DNA of 64,000 nucleotides from Campylorhamphus procurvoides (taxonomy: Eukaryota; Chordata; Aves; Passeriformes; Dendrocolaptidae), in the NCBI GenBank assembly GCA_013396655.1, contig WBMV01000259.1, positions 2,363,252 through 2,427,251 of the forward strand, in the 5' to 3' direction. Positions 12,401 through 25,600 of the stretch are shown piece by piece (within the stretch, counting starts at the first letter, position 1; each line of letters starts with the position of its first letter). The translations under genes were made by a program, and so were the position numbers. The notes below the pieces were generated by a model that was not told the origin of the DNA, did no database searches, and saw only the letters and a list, made by a program, of their open reading frames with translations.

Positions 12401-14340
12401 CCATCGTCTTCAAAGAAAGTACAGCTTTAGTGCAGACACCTCTTGCCACGTCTCAGAAGTATGTCCATAATGCTCTACACCAGCTCATAATATGAGAGAA
12501 TAATATAGCAATTCAGTGATGAGATAAATGGTAGTTGAGGCAACAAATGCTAATCGATGGTAACTAAGCTGGAGCAGCTGTGAAGGGTGCTCTGTGGAGA
12601 AGAAGTGTGGAGGAAACATTCTGCTTGAGGCAGGCCAGCAGCACTGAGTCCACCCATCCTCTGGGTACTCAGAGAGGCAGGTTAGGGCCTGCAAAAGGCA
12701 TTTTGCCACGAAGCAGGCCGGTCTCTAAGGAGATAAAGGAGTAAAAATTCCTGTGAATCCAAGCTCAGCCAAAGGACTGTTGTAACAGGAGGATAAGGAG
12801 AATACAAACAAATTGAAGTTTCCCCCTCCAAGCAGAGCTGGTGGTGCCTGTGCCTGGGTCAGCCGCCACAGTCTGGAAACATGATTAACCCCCACAGATC
12901 TTCTGAGGCCAGAGAGGAGTGATTTCCAATGGGCTACTCCTCCTCCCCTTTTGTCTGAGTAGGAATTTGCCTGTATGGATCCCCTCAGGGAGTGGCAAAG
13001 AGGAGGTTAGCACACGTGAGTGCAGAGATACAGATTTAAGATGTTGCGATGTCTTGAAAGGACAGCAAGGCTGCATGTTTGGCATCTCTGTAGGCTGCTC
13101 TGATTTTGTTTCTCCTGCTCAGGTGTGTGCATACTGAGGGGAGGCTGAGAAACAGGTATCAAATAACTTAAAGTTGTTTTCCACAAAAGTTGCCTGCAGT
13201 CAAACCTGTCAGTCTTGTGCATGAAAAAGTGAGACTGTATTTGTGGATATCCAGCCTGTACCTGCTAATGTCCATTTTTCACCTGCCATGCCACTGTGTT
13301 TGCTCTCTGACTGAGTGCCAATGTTGCTTTGGCATCCTGAGGTGAGAGGAGGATGAGGAGAATGAAAAAGTGCGAGAAGATGAACCCAAACTCACCTAAA
13401 TATGAGTCAAGGGACTCAACCAGGGCAAAGCATCACTCCCCATTGGGGCTGGCCCTGGAGCCAGGGTGAGGGAGCCCATCAGACATCACTCCCCAGCTGA
13501 GGAAGGCTGTGGCCACCAGAAGCAAAAGTTTCCCATCATCACAGCTAAATCAGAACTTAAAGGCACCAATGTACAGACCAGAGAGAAAGAGCAGCCCCCC
13601 ACTCACTCAGTGCTTGCCTCTCTGTGGAGAACGATAAGCCAGATTGCTTTTTGTGATGTGGACATCTGTCCACTGGGAGCTGTCTTGCAACGGTACTAAT
13701 TTCATGTAAGGCTCTGATCTGCCACTAGCCAGGAATAACTTTCAGTCACTGCTGACCTGGGCTGCATCTGAACTGGCAACTTGGAGGTGAAAAACAAACT
13801 ATGCCCCTTTTCTGATTCAAATCTTTGGAGCCATCCAGACCCCCATGGGGCTCTGAAGTTCATAAAACACATGTCTATGAAAACATGCAGAGGTTTACAC
13901 TCAGGCAGATACATGTGCAGTTGGAAAGTGTTCCCTTTTCTTGATTGACTCAGAAAAGAAGAAATTTCTCTGACCTGGTAGAAATCAAGAAATTGCAGTT
14001 ACAAACAGTGTTTACATGTGCATCAAACACCTTCTAATGATAGGGAAAAGATCTGAAGGGAAGCAGCAGAGGTTTTAGCTGAGATGAACTGGTTGAATAG
14101 GCAGGGATCTGCCAGCTTTCCTGGAGGAAAAAGAGACGGGAGGCAGAAAGTAGGAGTAGAGGTGTGCATGCCGGGTAGGGAGAGGAAGAAAAGCCTGGCA
14201 CATTCGCCAGTAGCAAATTGGGCTCCCGCATGGTCTAATTCCTGCTTCACCACAGACTGCTAACACAGCTTGGATAAAAAGGGAAAAAGGGAGAAAAAAA
14301 TCTATTCAGGAGGCTGCAAGAGCACATAGAGTCTGTTCTG
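9480..14340. other. Non-coding stretch, no gene recognised
   Basis: AT-leaning sequence with no open frame above about 111 codons and no repeat or RNA signature that I can recognise. Short A/T blocks occur around 9470-9550 and a T-rich/A-rich patch around 11570-11600. Nothing clusters in a way that suggests a regulatory element. Confidence 0.55.
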
Positions 14341-14362
14341 AGCTCCTTCCACAGGCAGACAG

Positions 14363-14380
14363 AAATCAATAAATCAATAG
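14363..14380 (+). promoter_or_regulatory. Tandem pair of ONECUT-like cores
   Basis: ATCAATA occurs twice, at 14365-14371 and 14373-14379, eight bases apart. That heptamer is the core preferred by ONECUT (HNF6-type) cut-homeodomain proteins. The pair lies shortly upstream of a small CpG cluster at about 14480-14700. A tandem pair is less expected than a single hit, but the surrounding sequence is not otherwise motif-dense, so function is speculative. Confidence 0.25.
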
Positions 14381-14479
14381 GAAATGTTCGCTGGCTGTAA
14401 AATGGGTAGAGAAGCCAGTGTCAAGCTGCTCTAAGATGGATGGACAGTAGGTTTGCAGTTTGCAGAAAGGCTAGAGGTG

Positions 14480-14705
14480 ACTATCACCTTGAGATGGGAT
14501 CAGCGGCCAGCAGCCCAGCAAGGCTCTGAACCTCGAGTTTATGATTAAGGGCTGGGGCACAGATTGAAATACTCCTGTGTCCCCTGCACAGTCCTCCCTG
14601 GACTTGGCTGGCTCTCCTCCTCGGCGGCACTGGTGCGCTGGCAGCCAGGGACGAGCAGCTGCTGGTGCTGGCCCTGCTGTGCCACTTCATTGAAGTCGAG
14701 GCTAC
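14480..14705. other. Small CpG cluster
   Basis: A GC-rich patch with several CpGs close together (notably 14615-14655) in a CpG-poor neighbourhood. A 68-codon minus-strand frame spans it and is serine-, alanine- and arginine-rich, as GC-rich sequence tends to encode. There is no TATA-like box or convincing splice signal beside it. It could be a short unmethylated regulatory site or ordinary GC variation. Confidence 0.3.
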
Positions 14706-14759
14706 AGAAGACTGAATAAAAATTGACTAGATGCCTGGTGGTAGTGAGGATTGATTGAA

Positions 14760-17700
14760 GACGGGCAGGGGTTTTTTACCCCACAGTTGGATTTTTTCCT
14801 TTCTATGAAGGATTTGACATAATGTGGGCAGAGATTCTTATTCAGAGCATCACACCTTCATTCTTTCTTTAATGAGACAAGCACAGGGACATGAAGCAGT
14901 GCCAAAGATGCTTAGGGAAAGCTGGCATGAGTGACATCCTTCTTTTCTTTTAAAAGCAAACTATTTGCAAGGGGTGGAACAGATGGACTTGCAGAAGCCT
15001 TGCTGTGTGTGTCTGTGTGCCCATTCAGGTTCAGAGGGTGGCTACTCTTCGATTGGTACTTTTTAAATGCAGAGATGATCTTCACTGTGGTATGGCTCCT
15101 GCAGAGCCAATCTGGCTTCAGGCTCCTTCACTTCCACAGCCTCCCCACCAGGACTTACATTTCTTTCAGTCTGCTGTTTACGCTGCTCTTTGAGGATAGA
15201 TGGACCTTTTTAACCTCTTGTAACCAAGACTCTCTCTCTCACAGTCCTTAGAAGCAACAGATTTGGCGCCAGCTTCTTGCTCTCACCAAACAAGACTCTG
15301 CAAGGCTGTCATTGCTACCCACGTGTTACCAATACCAGTGTTGCTCTTCTCAAAGTTGGGCCTGGGCCACAGTGGCCACAGCCTGAAGCTAAGCAGCAGG
15401 GGGATTGCTGCCCAAATTTAGTTAGCACTGTATAAGATTGCTTCCTTTCAGCAGGTTTTCCAGAACAGCACTCAGCTTCATGCAGCATATACAGATGAGG
15501 GCTAAAGACTCACAGTTTCTTTACTTACGTTTCGTAGCTTAACTTCACACACTACAGTGTTGACAACTAAATGTGTATATTGGAGGTGCATGCTTTGGTG
15601 TTAATAGTCTGACTTCAGAGAGCTGCACCCAAGAAATGTGAATTTATTTTATAAGGTTTCTCTTTTGTTCACTGAGGTAGGCCAACAGTCTGCTTGCTTT
15701 CAAGTAGAATTTAGGCAAGATATTATCAGGGGGTTGTACATCCTGTCATAGAACAAAAATTTCTAATCTGGTGAAATGGTACCTGGTATATTCCCTAAAT
15801 GCTCCCTTGAAGTTACACATAGTCACATTTTTTGTAATACTAGTCAAATAATCAAGAATTCAGTTTTCTGGACTGTTTTCTGAATCTTTATTTCGTTCAG
15901 ACTAAGGCCTACAGTGAAACTTCTATTGGCAAACCTGACCTGGTGTCTGCAAGACTGAAACTGGGTGCTCAGAGTGCAAGACAAAGTATAGGGAATGGTT
16001 TTGGACAGACGAGTCAGAGAGATGTTGTTTAGGGAGTTAGGCAGGGCCCAAAATGGAGCTTGTTTTGCACAATGGAAACTGACTGTGAATAGATTTCATA
16101 TGCTTGCATACGCAGTGAAAAACAAGAAATTCTGGAAAAGCGGTATCATGACTTTGGACTTAAATATCTGTCATCTTAGGCTGCAATGACTGGTAAAGTT
16201 TCCATCACAGAGCCTTGCTGTTGAGGGTAGACTGGGAGCATCCCAACACTGGACAAAAGAAATGGAAAAGACTGTGAAGACCCAGGTGCTCTGGCCCTAT
16301 CCCCTGCTACATGTTATGTTTACAGGCAGACTAGCTGGCTCCACAAATGCTGTGATTTATTCCAGGAGTGTTTATGGGAAGATGCATGTATGCCTCACCC
16401 TGCAGGGCCTGGCATTTGTGGACCAGAGAGGCAGACCTAGATGCACTAGTTAAGGTTATTAGAGAAGCCTCAAAATAAATAAACCTCATCTTGTTAGTAT
16501 GGTAAAATAATAATAAGAAAGGGCTTAGATAAAAGACAGTAAAGTAGGTTAGTTAATACATAGTGCTTACAGTGGTGGATGGGAAGGACGTTTGCTCTCC
16601 TTTAAGTTTCTGTTAGTTTTCAGATTTAGGCTATGTGATTCACTGTAAAATACCCCCTTTCTGTAGGAAATGACAAAATATCTTAAATCAAGGGGGAAAA
16701 TCTGCTTAATCTCTGCTGGATGGCCCAGTGCTGCTCTTGCAGCTGAGTAGATTGCCCAGATGAACCTCTGGAGAAATCATTTGCAATATTTGGACCATAA
16801 TTGAACCCCACTGAAGTTCAGGTAAGCTTTAGCCATGAAGGGACTTTGACTTGGTATCTTCAGAATAAAGTTCCGGGGTTGTTCTTTTTTACTACTCATG
16901 TATTAGTACCCAGAACAACAGGTACATTTTATTACAAATACATTTTATACTTCTGGGCTAAGTATATCAGTGATGAGAAAAGCCAGAATTTTCCATCTAA
17001 ACACTCTCCCTTTGCTACCACCAGTGCAACCCACACAGACACTTCAATACTGATCTCTCTCATCAGGAGCAACAGTAGATGAATCAGCAATTAATGATAC
17101 CTTAGTCAGGCACTGAACTTCAGAGTCCTTCACTTTACATGAGCTCAGTTTGTACTCATCCACTGAACACTTCTGTATTATGCTGAGAAACAGAGAAAGT
17201 TTTGTTCAAAAAACCCTGTATTTGATGAAGTGGACCATGACAAAGATTGTGTGTGTTGCTAAGCCCCCGTATCAGTTTAGGACTTTTTTCAAATATGCAC
17301 ATTCCTAGCAGGACTTTCTGGAAACAAAATTGAGCTGCAGCCAGTTATGAGAACCAACATACAGAAAGAGAAATTCAGACCTGTGCAATTAAATGTCATG
17401 GTGGGGAAAAGGCTTTTGTTGGGGAAATGGCAGGCACCTGAAAGTTCAGGTGCAGCTGTTAGGGCACACACACACCTGCACAGGCAGCATAAAAGAAGCA
17501 GAGCTTCAGAGGGAGTCTCTTGGCCTGAGCATGTTCCTTGGTTTAACCTAGTTCAGAGGAGGTGGTAGGAGCTGTTTCTAAGGTAAGGAGAGTTTTGTCT
17601 CTCTCGGGCACTACATGATTGTTTTGTAGGGTTTTGGGGTTTTTTTAGTTCATTTGTGGTAGAGTGGAGGACTTGTAATGAAAAATTCATTGAATTAGTT

Positions 17701-18900
17701 ACTTTTATTCTGTTTTCAAATCACTTGGAAATAGATGTTGACTTTGATTGATTTGTTTGTGGCTTGAAGAGGGGCTATGCTCTCTGTGCAAACACAGTTT
17801 ATCCTGTAGCAGCTTTTACTATATATCTTCACTGTATCTGCTGTCCTTAGTGTTAATTATGTGTGGTGAAATTGTAGTACAAACCATAGAGCGTGGGTGA
17901 CTTGTGAGAATTTCAGTTCTGCAGGTGCTTTTTAAAATAAAATATTTAATTTATAGGAAACAACAACAATAAAAAAGTCAGCATTAAAATTAGTTGAATT
18001 ATTGGTTTCAGAGCCTGGTTTTTCTTTGCTGTACTCACTCAGACATGAGACTTCCTCAGGTCCACCAGAAATATTTGTAGATTTAGACACCAACGTGGAA
18101 ATAAACCTGTGAAGTAGAATGCCCCTGGGAGTAAATAGTTCCATGTCAGAGTTGGAGTCCACATGCAAAATCTTCTTAGATGTCCTTTGTGTTTTGGGGG
18201 GTTTTTTTTGAGGATTATTTTAGGTTACTGTTTACATTTTGGAGTTTCTGTTTTAAAATGCTATCAATACACTTAGTAAAACTCATTTCCTGTTGAGACT
18301 TCCATTGTGTTTTCAAAAATAACACTTTTTTCAATGGTAAAAATTACTAATATAACATTTCAGTTGTTAGTTTCATTTTAATATATAAATAATTCTTAGG
18401 AAAGGAAGTAATTTCCTTGCAAAAAAAACAAAAGGGATTCTGTGTCACTTAGTACAAAGGGGAAATAATGCAGCAGGTGGAAACATTTCATATGTTGAGT
18501 AACAATGAGTCGGCATATGGTTATTGGGTGTATAATAAGAAGGTGTTTGTAATTCAGTCATCCCATTTAATCTTTCCTCACCTGCTGCAGTTCCACACCA
18601 GCTTCATACAAACAGCAAATCACCCTGTTTCTCTTACCTGGCAGCTCTCCTTTTATTGTTGTGTTTCATGTTTTTATCTTTCCTGTTATATTACTCATGT
18701 GTGGTGCCCAAAAGTCCAGCAAAGGATTTGTTGTGCTAGGATTCTACACAATACTTTTGTCTGCTTAACATGAGAAAAATCAAGGTATATCCCTAATCGT
18801 GCAGTGGCAGTGGGCATCCCCCATGCACACCTTGCCAGTGCTTTCAGATTCAAGCCAGGAATCACTCAGGTTGAGACAAGTTTCCTTTTGAGATTGCTCA
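14760..18900. other. Non-coding stretch, no gene recognised
   Basis: AT-leaning sequence. Notable only for G/T runs near 17620-17650 and 18190-18210 (blocks of GGG or more followed by T runs), which are simple-sequence texture and not repeats. No open frame above about 106 codons and no RNA or mobile-element signature. Confidence 0.55.
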
Positions 18901-19228
18901 GCTTCATAGTGAGCATCCATGATTTCCCTCTCCAGGCTCTCCTAGGGCAGTAATTGGTTTGGTACCTGAGCTCCTGTAAGCAGAGGACCCAAAGTGGAGC
19001 CCAAGGCTCTGTGTTTTGCATAGGGTAAACCTGCTTCTCTCAGCCCCTGCTGGGGTGGTAGGCAGTGCCCACCACAGCCTGATGACTGGTGGCTGCTCGA
19101 GCTGGACTTGGCCCAACAATGTCTCGGGAGCTCGAGGCACCCTTGCCCAGCTCTGCGCGGTGCGTGCACATCTGTAGGCAAAAGCAGGAAACTGGCTGAA
19201 CACTGATGTAATCATAAAAACCCGTGAT

Positions 19229-19255
19229 CTTATCAGTGTATAGCTTGCTGATAAG
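19229..19255. promoter_or_regulatory. Inverted GATA-site pair
   Basis: CTTATCAG at 19229-19236 and its exact reverse complement CTGATAAG at 19248-19255 form an 8-base inverted repeat with an 11-base spacer. Both arms contain the GATAA core recognised by GATA zinc fingers. Paired GATA sites are a known arrangement in GATA-regulated enhancers. The call is motif-based only. Confidence 0.4.
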
Positions 19256-19400
19256 GGCCTACTTTTGATGTACAAATGGTTCAGCATTGCTGGTAACACA
19301 AAGCCAGAATTCTCGCAGGCTCCCCGCACAATGGGGGTGCCATGCTTGTGGCTAATAACATTTAATGCTTAGACAAGCAGACAGTAGAGCAAGGCCTCTT

Positions 19401-19427
19401 CCCTCCACCTCCCCTCCCCCAGACCCC
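19401..19427 (-). other. Predicted G-quadruplex motif on the minus strand
   Basis: On the plus strand four cytosine tracts of 3, 4, 5 and 4 bases (19401-19403, 19411-19414, 19416-19420, 19424-19427) are separated by 7, 1 and 3 bases. The minus strand therefore meets the four-tract G-quadruplex rule, with the first loop at the upper limit. It lies inside the candidate regulatory island. Confidence 0.78.
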
Positions 19428-19639
19428 TCCTGCCACTTGCTGACGCCATTTGCCTGGGACTGGAGGTGTCTGTGAGCTCTGAAAATTGGATCACAGGGAT
19501 AGCTCTTTGCCAGCCCCGGTCACGCTGACGGCAAGACTCGATCGATCAATAGTCTGTGTGACACTTTTAGAATTCATTGGAAATGATGTCCTTTTCAAAT
19601 GACACCCACATTTTATCGAGGGCAGCTCCAACAGAAAAG

Positions 19640-22600
19640 CACCAAGTGTGTTTTTGCAAGATATGTTTTGTTAGTAGTAAACTTAGCTTTATTTGTAAGG
19701 TTTTCTGTATTTGGGATTTCTTCATCCCTCCCTTCAGCCTCCCTTTGAAGGGGGCAGAGATTTAATCTTTAAAGGTAGCTTTGTAGCCTGACATTTAGAG
19801 TGTGAGCTGTTCCTAAGTCTGATGTTTATTATGACATATGGCCTCTTCATGTAAAAAACAGTAAGCTTTGGGGGAGAATTTAAAAAGTAGCCTGAAGCTC
19901 ATAGCACACAGCTAAAAACTGATTCACAATTTTATCCAAAACATTATGACCTCTGGGTAAAACTACTGCTCTGCTATGGATTCCCATGAAACTACTTGGC
20001 ACTGCTATCTTGGAGCCAGTTCCTGTGGGTGGGACTACACAGGTCATTCAAAGCAACCCTTCGGAGCCATTAATTGCTCATGTTGACAGGCAGCAAAGAG
20101 GAATGGTGCTTGCAGCCAGAGGCTTCAGGGGTGAGACACATAGAGAAGGAGAAATGGGGAATCGTTGGGAATCTGTTTGAAAGGACTGTCAGAAATAAGT
20201 AACCTTTCCTTTGAATGTCAGTATTGAAAAAGAATCCTTAGTCCTTGTATTTTGTGACTCCAAAGTAAATACCTCTGGTTACTCAAGAGGTTCAGAAGCT
20301 TGTACCAGGTGTCCTTTGGGGACTGCATAGCTGGGGTCTGGAGAATCCAACCTGGATTTTAATTTTGCCCTTATCAAAGCTAAAGCTAGATGTATCATTT
20401 GGGCTTAGACTCAAGCCCACCAAAAATGAACAGAAGGTTCAGCCTCAATCAACTCTGAGAAAAAAGGAAAAAGCCATTTCCCAAATATAATCCTGTGTAA
20501 TTTGGGATTTACAACATTCATGAAGCTGCACAGTGTCTCACAGTGTGATGGGTCTGTGATCAGATTCGCATGTGAGTAGTCTTAAAAAGAAGTAGAAAAA
20601 TTAAGAAGGCATCTTTTGCCGACTCATGACATCTTCAGAGTACAAGTGGGGAAGCTCATGGCACAAAAGCAATTAATGTGGAAAAATTCTTTCCAAATGT
20701 CTATTTGTGTTTTCATTCTCTCTGCACATCAGGCAGAACTCTGCACCTCACTGCTGTGTCACTCTGACACATGGGTTTCATCTGACTCCAGGGTAAAATC
20801 TTTCCTGGGCTGTAACTGGTGTACCACTCAGTCCTGCACTGACTCTCTGTTGCAAGGTCCAAAAGTTTGTGATAGCGGGAAAGAGAATATCAGAGGTGGA
20901 CTATGGACTTATTAATCTGTTCAGTTGCCAGGAAACATCAAAACTGTCATAAATTATTAGATAGCAGTTTGTAGGGAAGCTTTCAGTAGCTAATCCTGCA
21001 CTTGTAATAACACCTAATAGTTTCATTTACTTTGTTCATAACGAATGTGACCTGGCAAATTGGGTAACTACTATCCTGATTTATAACACGAGGCTTGAAT
21101 GGGACAAACTAGATAGCGAAATCAGAGTGACTACTGCCTTATTTCAAAAGTTAATTCCTGTAGCTCTGCATGCAGAAGTAACACAGCTCACTGGGAAGTG
21201 TACCATCTGAGCTCTGCAAGAGGGATAGCACACTGAGCTAAAATGTTTGGGCTTTTAGTGCAAGGTATGGAGGTCAATACTTATAGTTCTGGTCACTGCC
21301 AGGTAAATGGAAGTTTGTCCAGATAAGGATTTACTTGCTCTGGGCAAGAATCTTCAGACTAGACTACAGTATCAAGCCCACCATCAGGGAGTGTTATAGC
21401 TTGTTTCCTCAATGGAGTAACAAAAGATGTGAATTTAGTGTGTCCTCCACCCTGTAGTTTAATCTTCATCAGCTTTATATTTAGCTTCAGAAATCTAATT
21501 CAGCTCTTGCTGTTAGAGACACAATAAATATTTGTGGAGTGGAAACTTTTGAACTGTCGGTTCTTCTCAAGAAGAATATAACCTCTGTTATGGCTGAAGC
21601 TTGCATAACTTCCTCATTTGGATGTGCTCTTCCTTACTCTTTTGCCTTAGTTTATTTCTTACCAAGTTAACTTAAGGCAATGCAAAGCACTGAAAAATAA
21701 AAGCAGGAGAGTATTTTCAGACAAGGAGCTTGTACTGCAAAGTTCTTCCTGAACCAGTGTAACTGAGACAAAAGGTCTCCTTGTAGACACACAGGTGCTC
21801 TTCTCCCCGTGCAAACTCTTGGGACTGAAGTTCTGGTAGACTCCAATTCTGCAACACCTTGCCTCAAACCTGGGAGGAAAACTTGTAGGGTGGAGGGCTT
21901 CACCATTGGAATAGTCTGTCAGAGGTGCAGGTTTATGGTCCAACTTTTCTTTATAGAGAATTAAAAGCAATCTGTGATATTTCTCTCTAATTGCACAAAT
22001 GGTCTGAACGCTGGTCATGGAGGCACCTGATGCCCAAGTTTTTATGAGGGTATTAATGAGCATAAGTCTACAAAGGTCCCAGAAGGGCCATAAACACATG
22101 TGAGAGTGAGAATGAACATCTCACAAGCATCCTGAAACCTTCAGCACAGATAATTGTTGAGCAAGAGATACTGCAGTGTTTGCGGGAAACAAACAGGCTT
22201 TGCTACTGTCCTGGCATGAGATTTTTACTGATTCTCATGGTTTTCTCCTAATGTTCTTCCACTCAAACAGTTCTTAAACTGCAAACAAGGTTTTGTGATA
22301 GATTTAACAATGATGCTTGTTGCTGTCTTAGGGGATGGGTTTGTGAGAAAGTTGGGTCAGACTTTGTGGGTCTTTGAGGTTTTAGCCCGGAAATACTGAT
22401 AGCAACGCAAATCTGATAGAGCAAATACAACAAAGAGTAGAAGAACAGCAAGAGACTGAAGATGCAATTGTATTCAGGGCCTGTTAAAAATATCCATGAG
22501 TCTTGGAAGAGTCTGGTTACTTGAGATAAGCCAGAGTATACAGGCAGATGGATGATTGCATCTCCTTCACCTCCCAATGACAGGGCCATCATTTCTCATA

Positions 22601-25600
22601 CATAGGTATTACATCAGGAATATTATTCCTAACCTATATCCAATGAAATAAGAGAAAGAAAACCTGCTTAAACCTAAACCAGATGTAAGTATGCCACATT
22701 TTTTTTGCCAAATTGCTTAAAAAAAAAGTAAGGAATTTGGTGCAAGGTTGAGGTAAACTGGTACACGTCAGGAAGATACCACTGGAGCCTGTGCTTCTGG
22801 GCAGACTGAAAGCAATGGGTTCAAATAAATGCCATGGCTCTGTGACTCCTGTTGACTTCAGCTTTCAATAAAGTGAAGAATAGTTTTGCTATTAGCCTAA
22901 ACAGATTCAAGGAGAAGTTTAGCATGACAAAAGAGGTTCTGCAAATATTTGCTTTATCATGACAGCAACGTGCACTTTAGATACTTTTAAGTGTTTAGGC
23001 ACTTATGTGTGATAGAATCCTTAAAAGCTCCAAAGAAGCTCTCAGTGTAAAATACCTTAAATCTCCTGGCTGTGTCCCCTGTACAGCTGACCAGAATGTT
23101 GTCAGCAGTGTGAGGGTTTTAGCCTTAAAGTATAAGGAATCTTTTAGTCCTGCTGAGGTTTAATGAGTTGGGATTCTAAGCTGATTCAGCTCTTAAACAG
23201 TCTGATCATTAGTGCTGTATCATCTGTCACCTTTGGGTGATAATTAGAAAAAGAAAGTCAATAACAATAGTACATAACACTACTTTACCAAGATTTAAAC
23301 AAGTTGTAATATTGTTGAACATCTATTGATGAGTCCAAATGTGCCACAGGCTATTGAGCACAAAGAGTGCTTTGATGCGATGTTTTCCATTATTAATTTG
23401 ATGTGGTGGAGTTTGTAGGAGTGAGAACATTTGTTTTCATTTTATTACATGTGGGAAGAGATGAGATACTTTACATATTCATTCTCTTTTCTTCTATTGT
23501 TTATGCCACTAAAGCTTTTGAAGAACAAGAACTGAAGAAAAAAAAAGGAAAGTCAGTTAATAACGTTAGAATGTTTGTTTACCATATCTCTGATCTGTTT
23601 TGATTTTTATTGATTTATTTGACCTCCAAAATATACATCCTATATGTATGTTAGCAGCCCCTAGATAACAGGGAAAAACTAAGCGGAACTGTTTTTTCCC
23701 CAGAATAGAACAAGATCTCAGGAACTCACCACAGTGATACAAACATGGGTCAGGACTCATTATTGCATTACTTTAGCAGGCCGGATATTGGGCCTGATGT
23801 GTTTGAGATCCCCCAGTAATGCAGTGGTCAGTTATTGTTACTTATTGACCACTTCCTCATCTGCCTGTTGGTTCTTCCTTGGCATGATTCAACTCATCTG
23901 TAAAGAGCACAATTATGGAAATCTCTAAAGAGCAAGCCTTTTGGAGTCTCTTTTATTGCCTTGTTTTGTCTAATTAATTCCTTAATGAAAATTCTTTGCC
24001 TTCCTCCACTCTGTCCTTTTTATGCTTTCTGCAACCACACTAAGTTAATACTTGGTCATGGATCTGAAAAATGCAGTTTTGCTTAGCTGTTGTGTTTCAG
24101 TACTTTAGACAGGGAAGTTAAGTCAAAAATAGATTAATGTATATAAAATATCTGAGTATAAGAGAAAAATGCCTTTGCAGATTGACTAGACCCTTTCAAA
24201 GAAACACAGCTGAGACAAGCTGTTTTCATCTCATGTCTGTGTGCAGCATGCTTGAAAAAGGTCTAAATCTCTTGAATCCAAGAGGTATATTTTTCCTTAG
24301 CAGTTAAATGAAAATATTTTATTTCTCCTTCCTCCTGTTTGGAAGTAATTATGTCAGTCCTGCTTTGAACCCTGAAAAGCAACAGATAGTCCTGGCTAAA
24401 TCACAGAGATTTGTGTGGTGGAATCAACAGCTGGAGGGTGGGCTTCACTTAGTGGTGATTGACATCTAACAGCCATACCAACAATTTAAATTCTAAGCTG
24501 TGAAACTAAACTCGAAGGGTTCCATTATGAAATCCACTTGTATTTTAGACAGTCACAACCCCATACTTCATCTCTCCTCCAAAGCTTCTCTGTGCAGAAG
24601 AACCTGCAGGTAAGCAATGAGACAGGAAAATTCAGGTTAACATTAACAGAGCACTACAGACAGGAATTGGTCATATAAAATGTTGAGGAACTACATGTTG
24701 CCATTCTCAGTATGAGATAGAAGCACTTCATATGCATAATTTACTTCTATTAAAAATTAAAAGGAGAGCCCAAGATGCAAATGTAACCCAAGTTCAGCCT
24801 GGGTTTTAAATTCCCAAAATATTTGGGATGGTTCAAGTAGGGGTTCTCCTTCAGTTTCATCATTTCTTTAAAACTAAACAGTGGATTTCATAGGCACTGG
24901 AGAGAGAGGTGAAAGATGGAGTTAAAAAGCTATTTTGGTTCTTTCCAGTAGTCAAATGTCCAGATTGAGTGAATGAAGATCAATGAAAAGCAGGAACTTG
25001 CATCAGTAAACTATAAACCATACAGTTTCAAGCTCTTGTTATCTACAAATCTCAGTGACACTCCACCTGTTCACATATGCCTCTTCACACAGAAGTCAGG
25101 CAGTGCATTTCTTCCCAGTACTTCCCATTTATTATACATCATGCTGAGACATTTCCCAGACAAGGTATCCACTGCTAAATGTGGCTGCAAAGTCCACTCC
25201 TTAGACAAGGGGCAGAGAATTGTGATTGGATTTTCCTCCTGATAAGTAAACTCTACATAATCCTCAGGGATGATAAACTTTGTCTAAAGTCCAGAATCTG
25301 GGTCAGATTACTGATTACCTCTGCAGCAGTTGCACCAATAATGAATTTGGACCTCAGACTTGAAAACTCAAAATACTCTTTGATGTATGCAACTTCATTT
25401 TGACATACATAAAAAGAAAAAGACTAAGACTGTGAAAATGCACAGCAAACCCATCATTAACCGAAGGTATCTCAATTTCCATGCAAACCAGACTTAACCA
25501 TCTCAAAATACATGAAAATGTATTTTAAAATAATATTACTGTAGGAAGCATTAACTTGTCAAGATGCCCAGCTTTAGATTGTATAACATCAACCTTCCTA

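Larger units (their letters stand above)
18900..19640. promoter_or_regulatory. Candidate cis-regulatory island
   Basis: Several unusual features fall within 740 bases. A CpG cluster at about 19095-19170 contains two CTCGAG palindromes (19096-19101 and 19131-19136). An inverted pair of GATA sites lies at 19229-19255 and a minus-strand G-quadruplex motif at 19401-19427. A block at 19500-19560 carries the palindrome TCGATCGA (19538-19545) running into an ATCAATA core. Frames on the minus strand (141 codons at 18904-19329) show no recognisable domain. Motif density suggests an enhancer or other regulatory element. Conservation, the decisive evidence, is not visible from one genome. Confidence 0.4.

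Noticed and set aside
17620..17650. GGG/T runs considered as an interstitial telomere repeat
   Set aside because: Units are not TTAGGG and only two G tracts are present.
21659..22099. 146-codon open frame on minus
   Set aside because: No motif, mixed composition and a second overlapping frame of 79 codons on the same strand. Best explained by chance.
22819..22835. GGTTCAAAT string considered as a tRNA B box
   Set aside because: No matching A box, no cloverleaf arms, and no terminator-like T run at the right distance.
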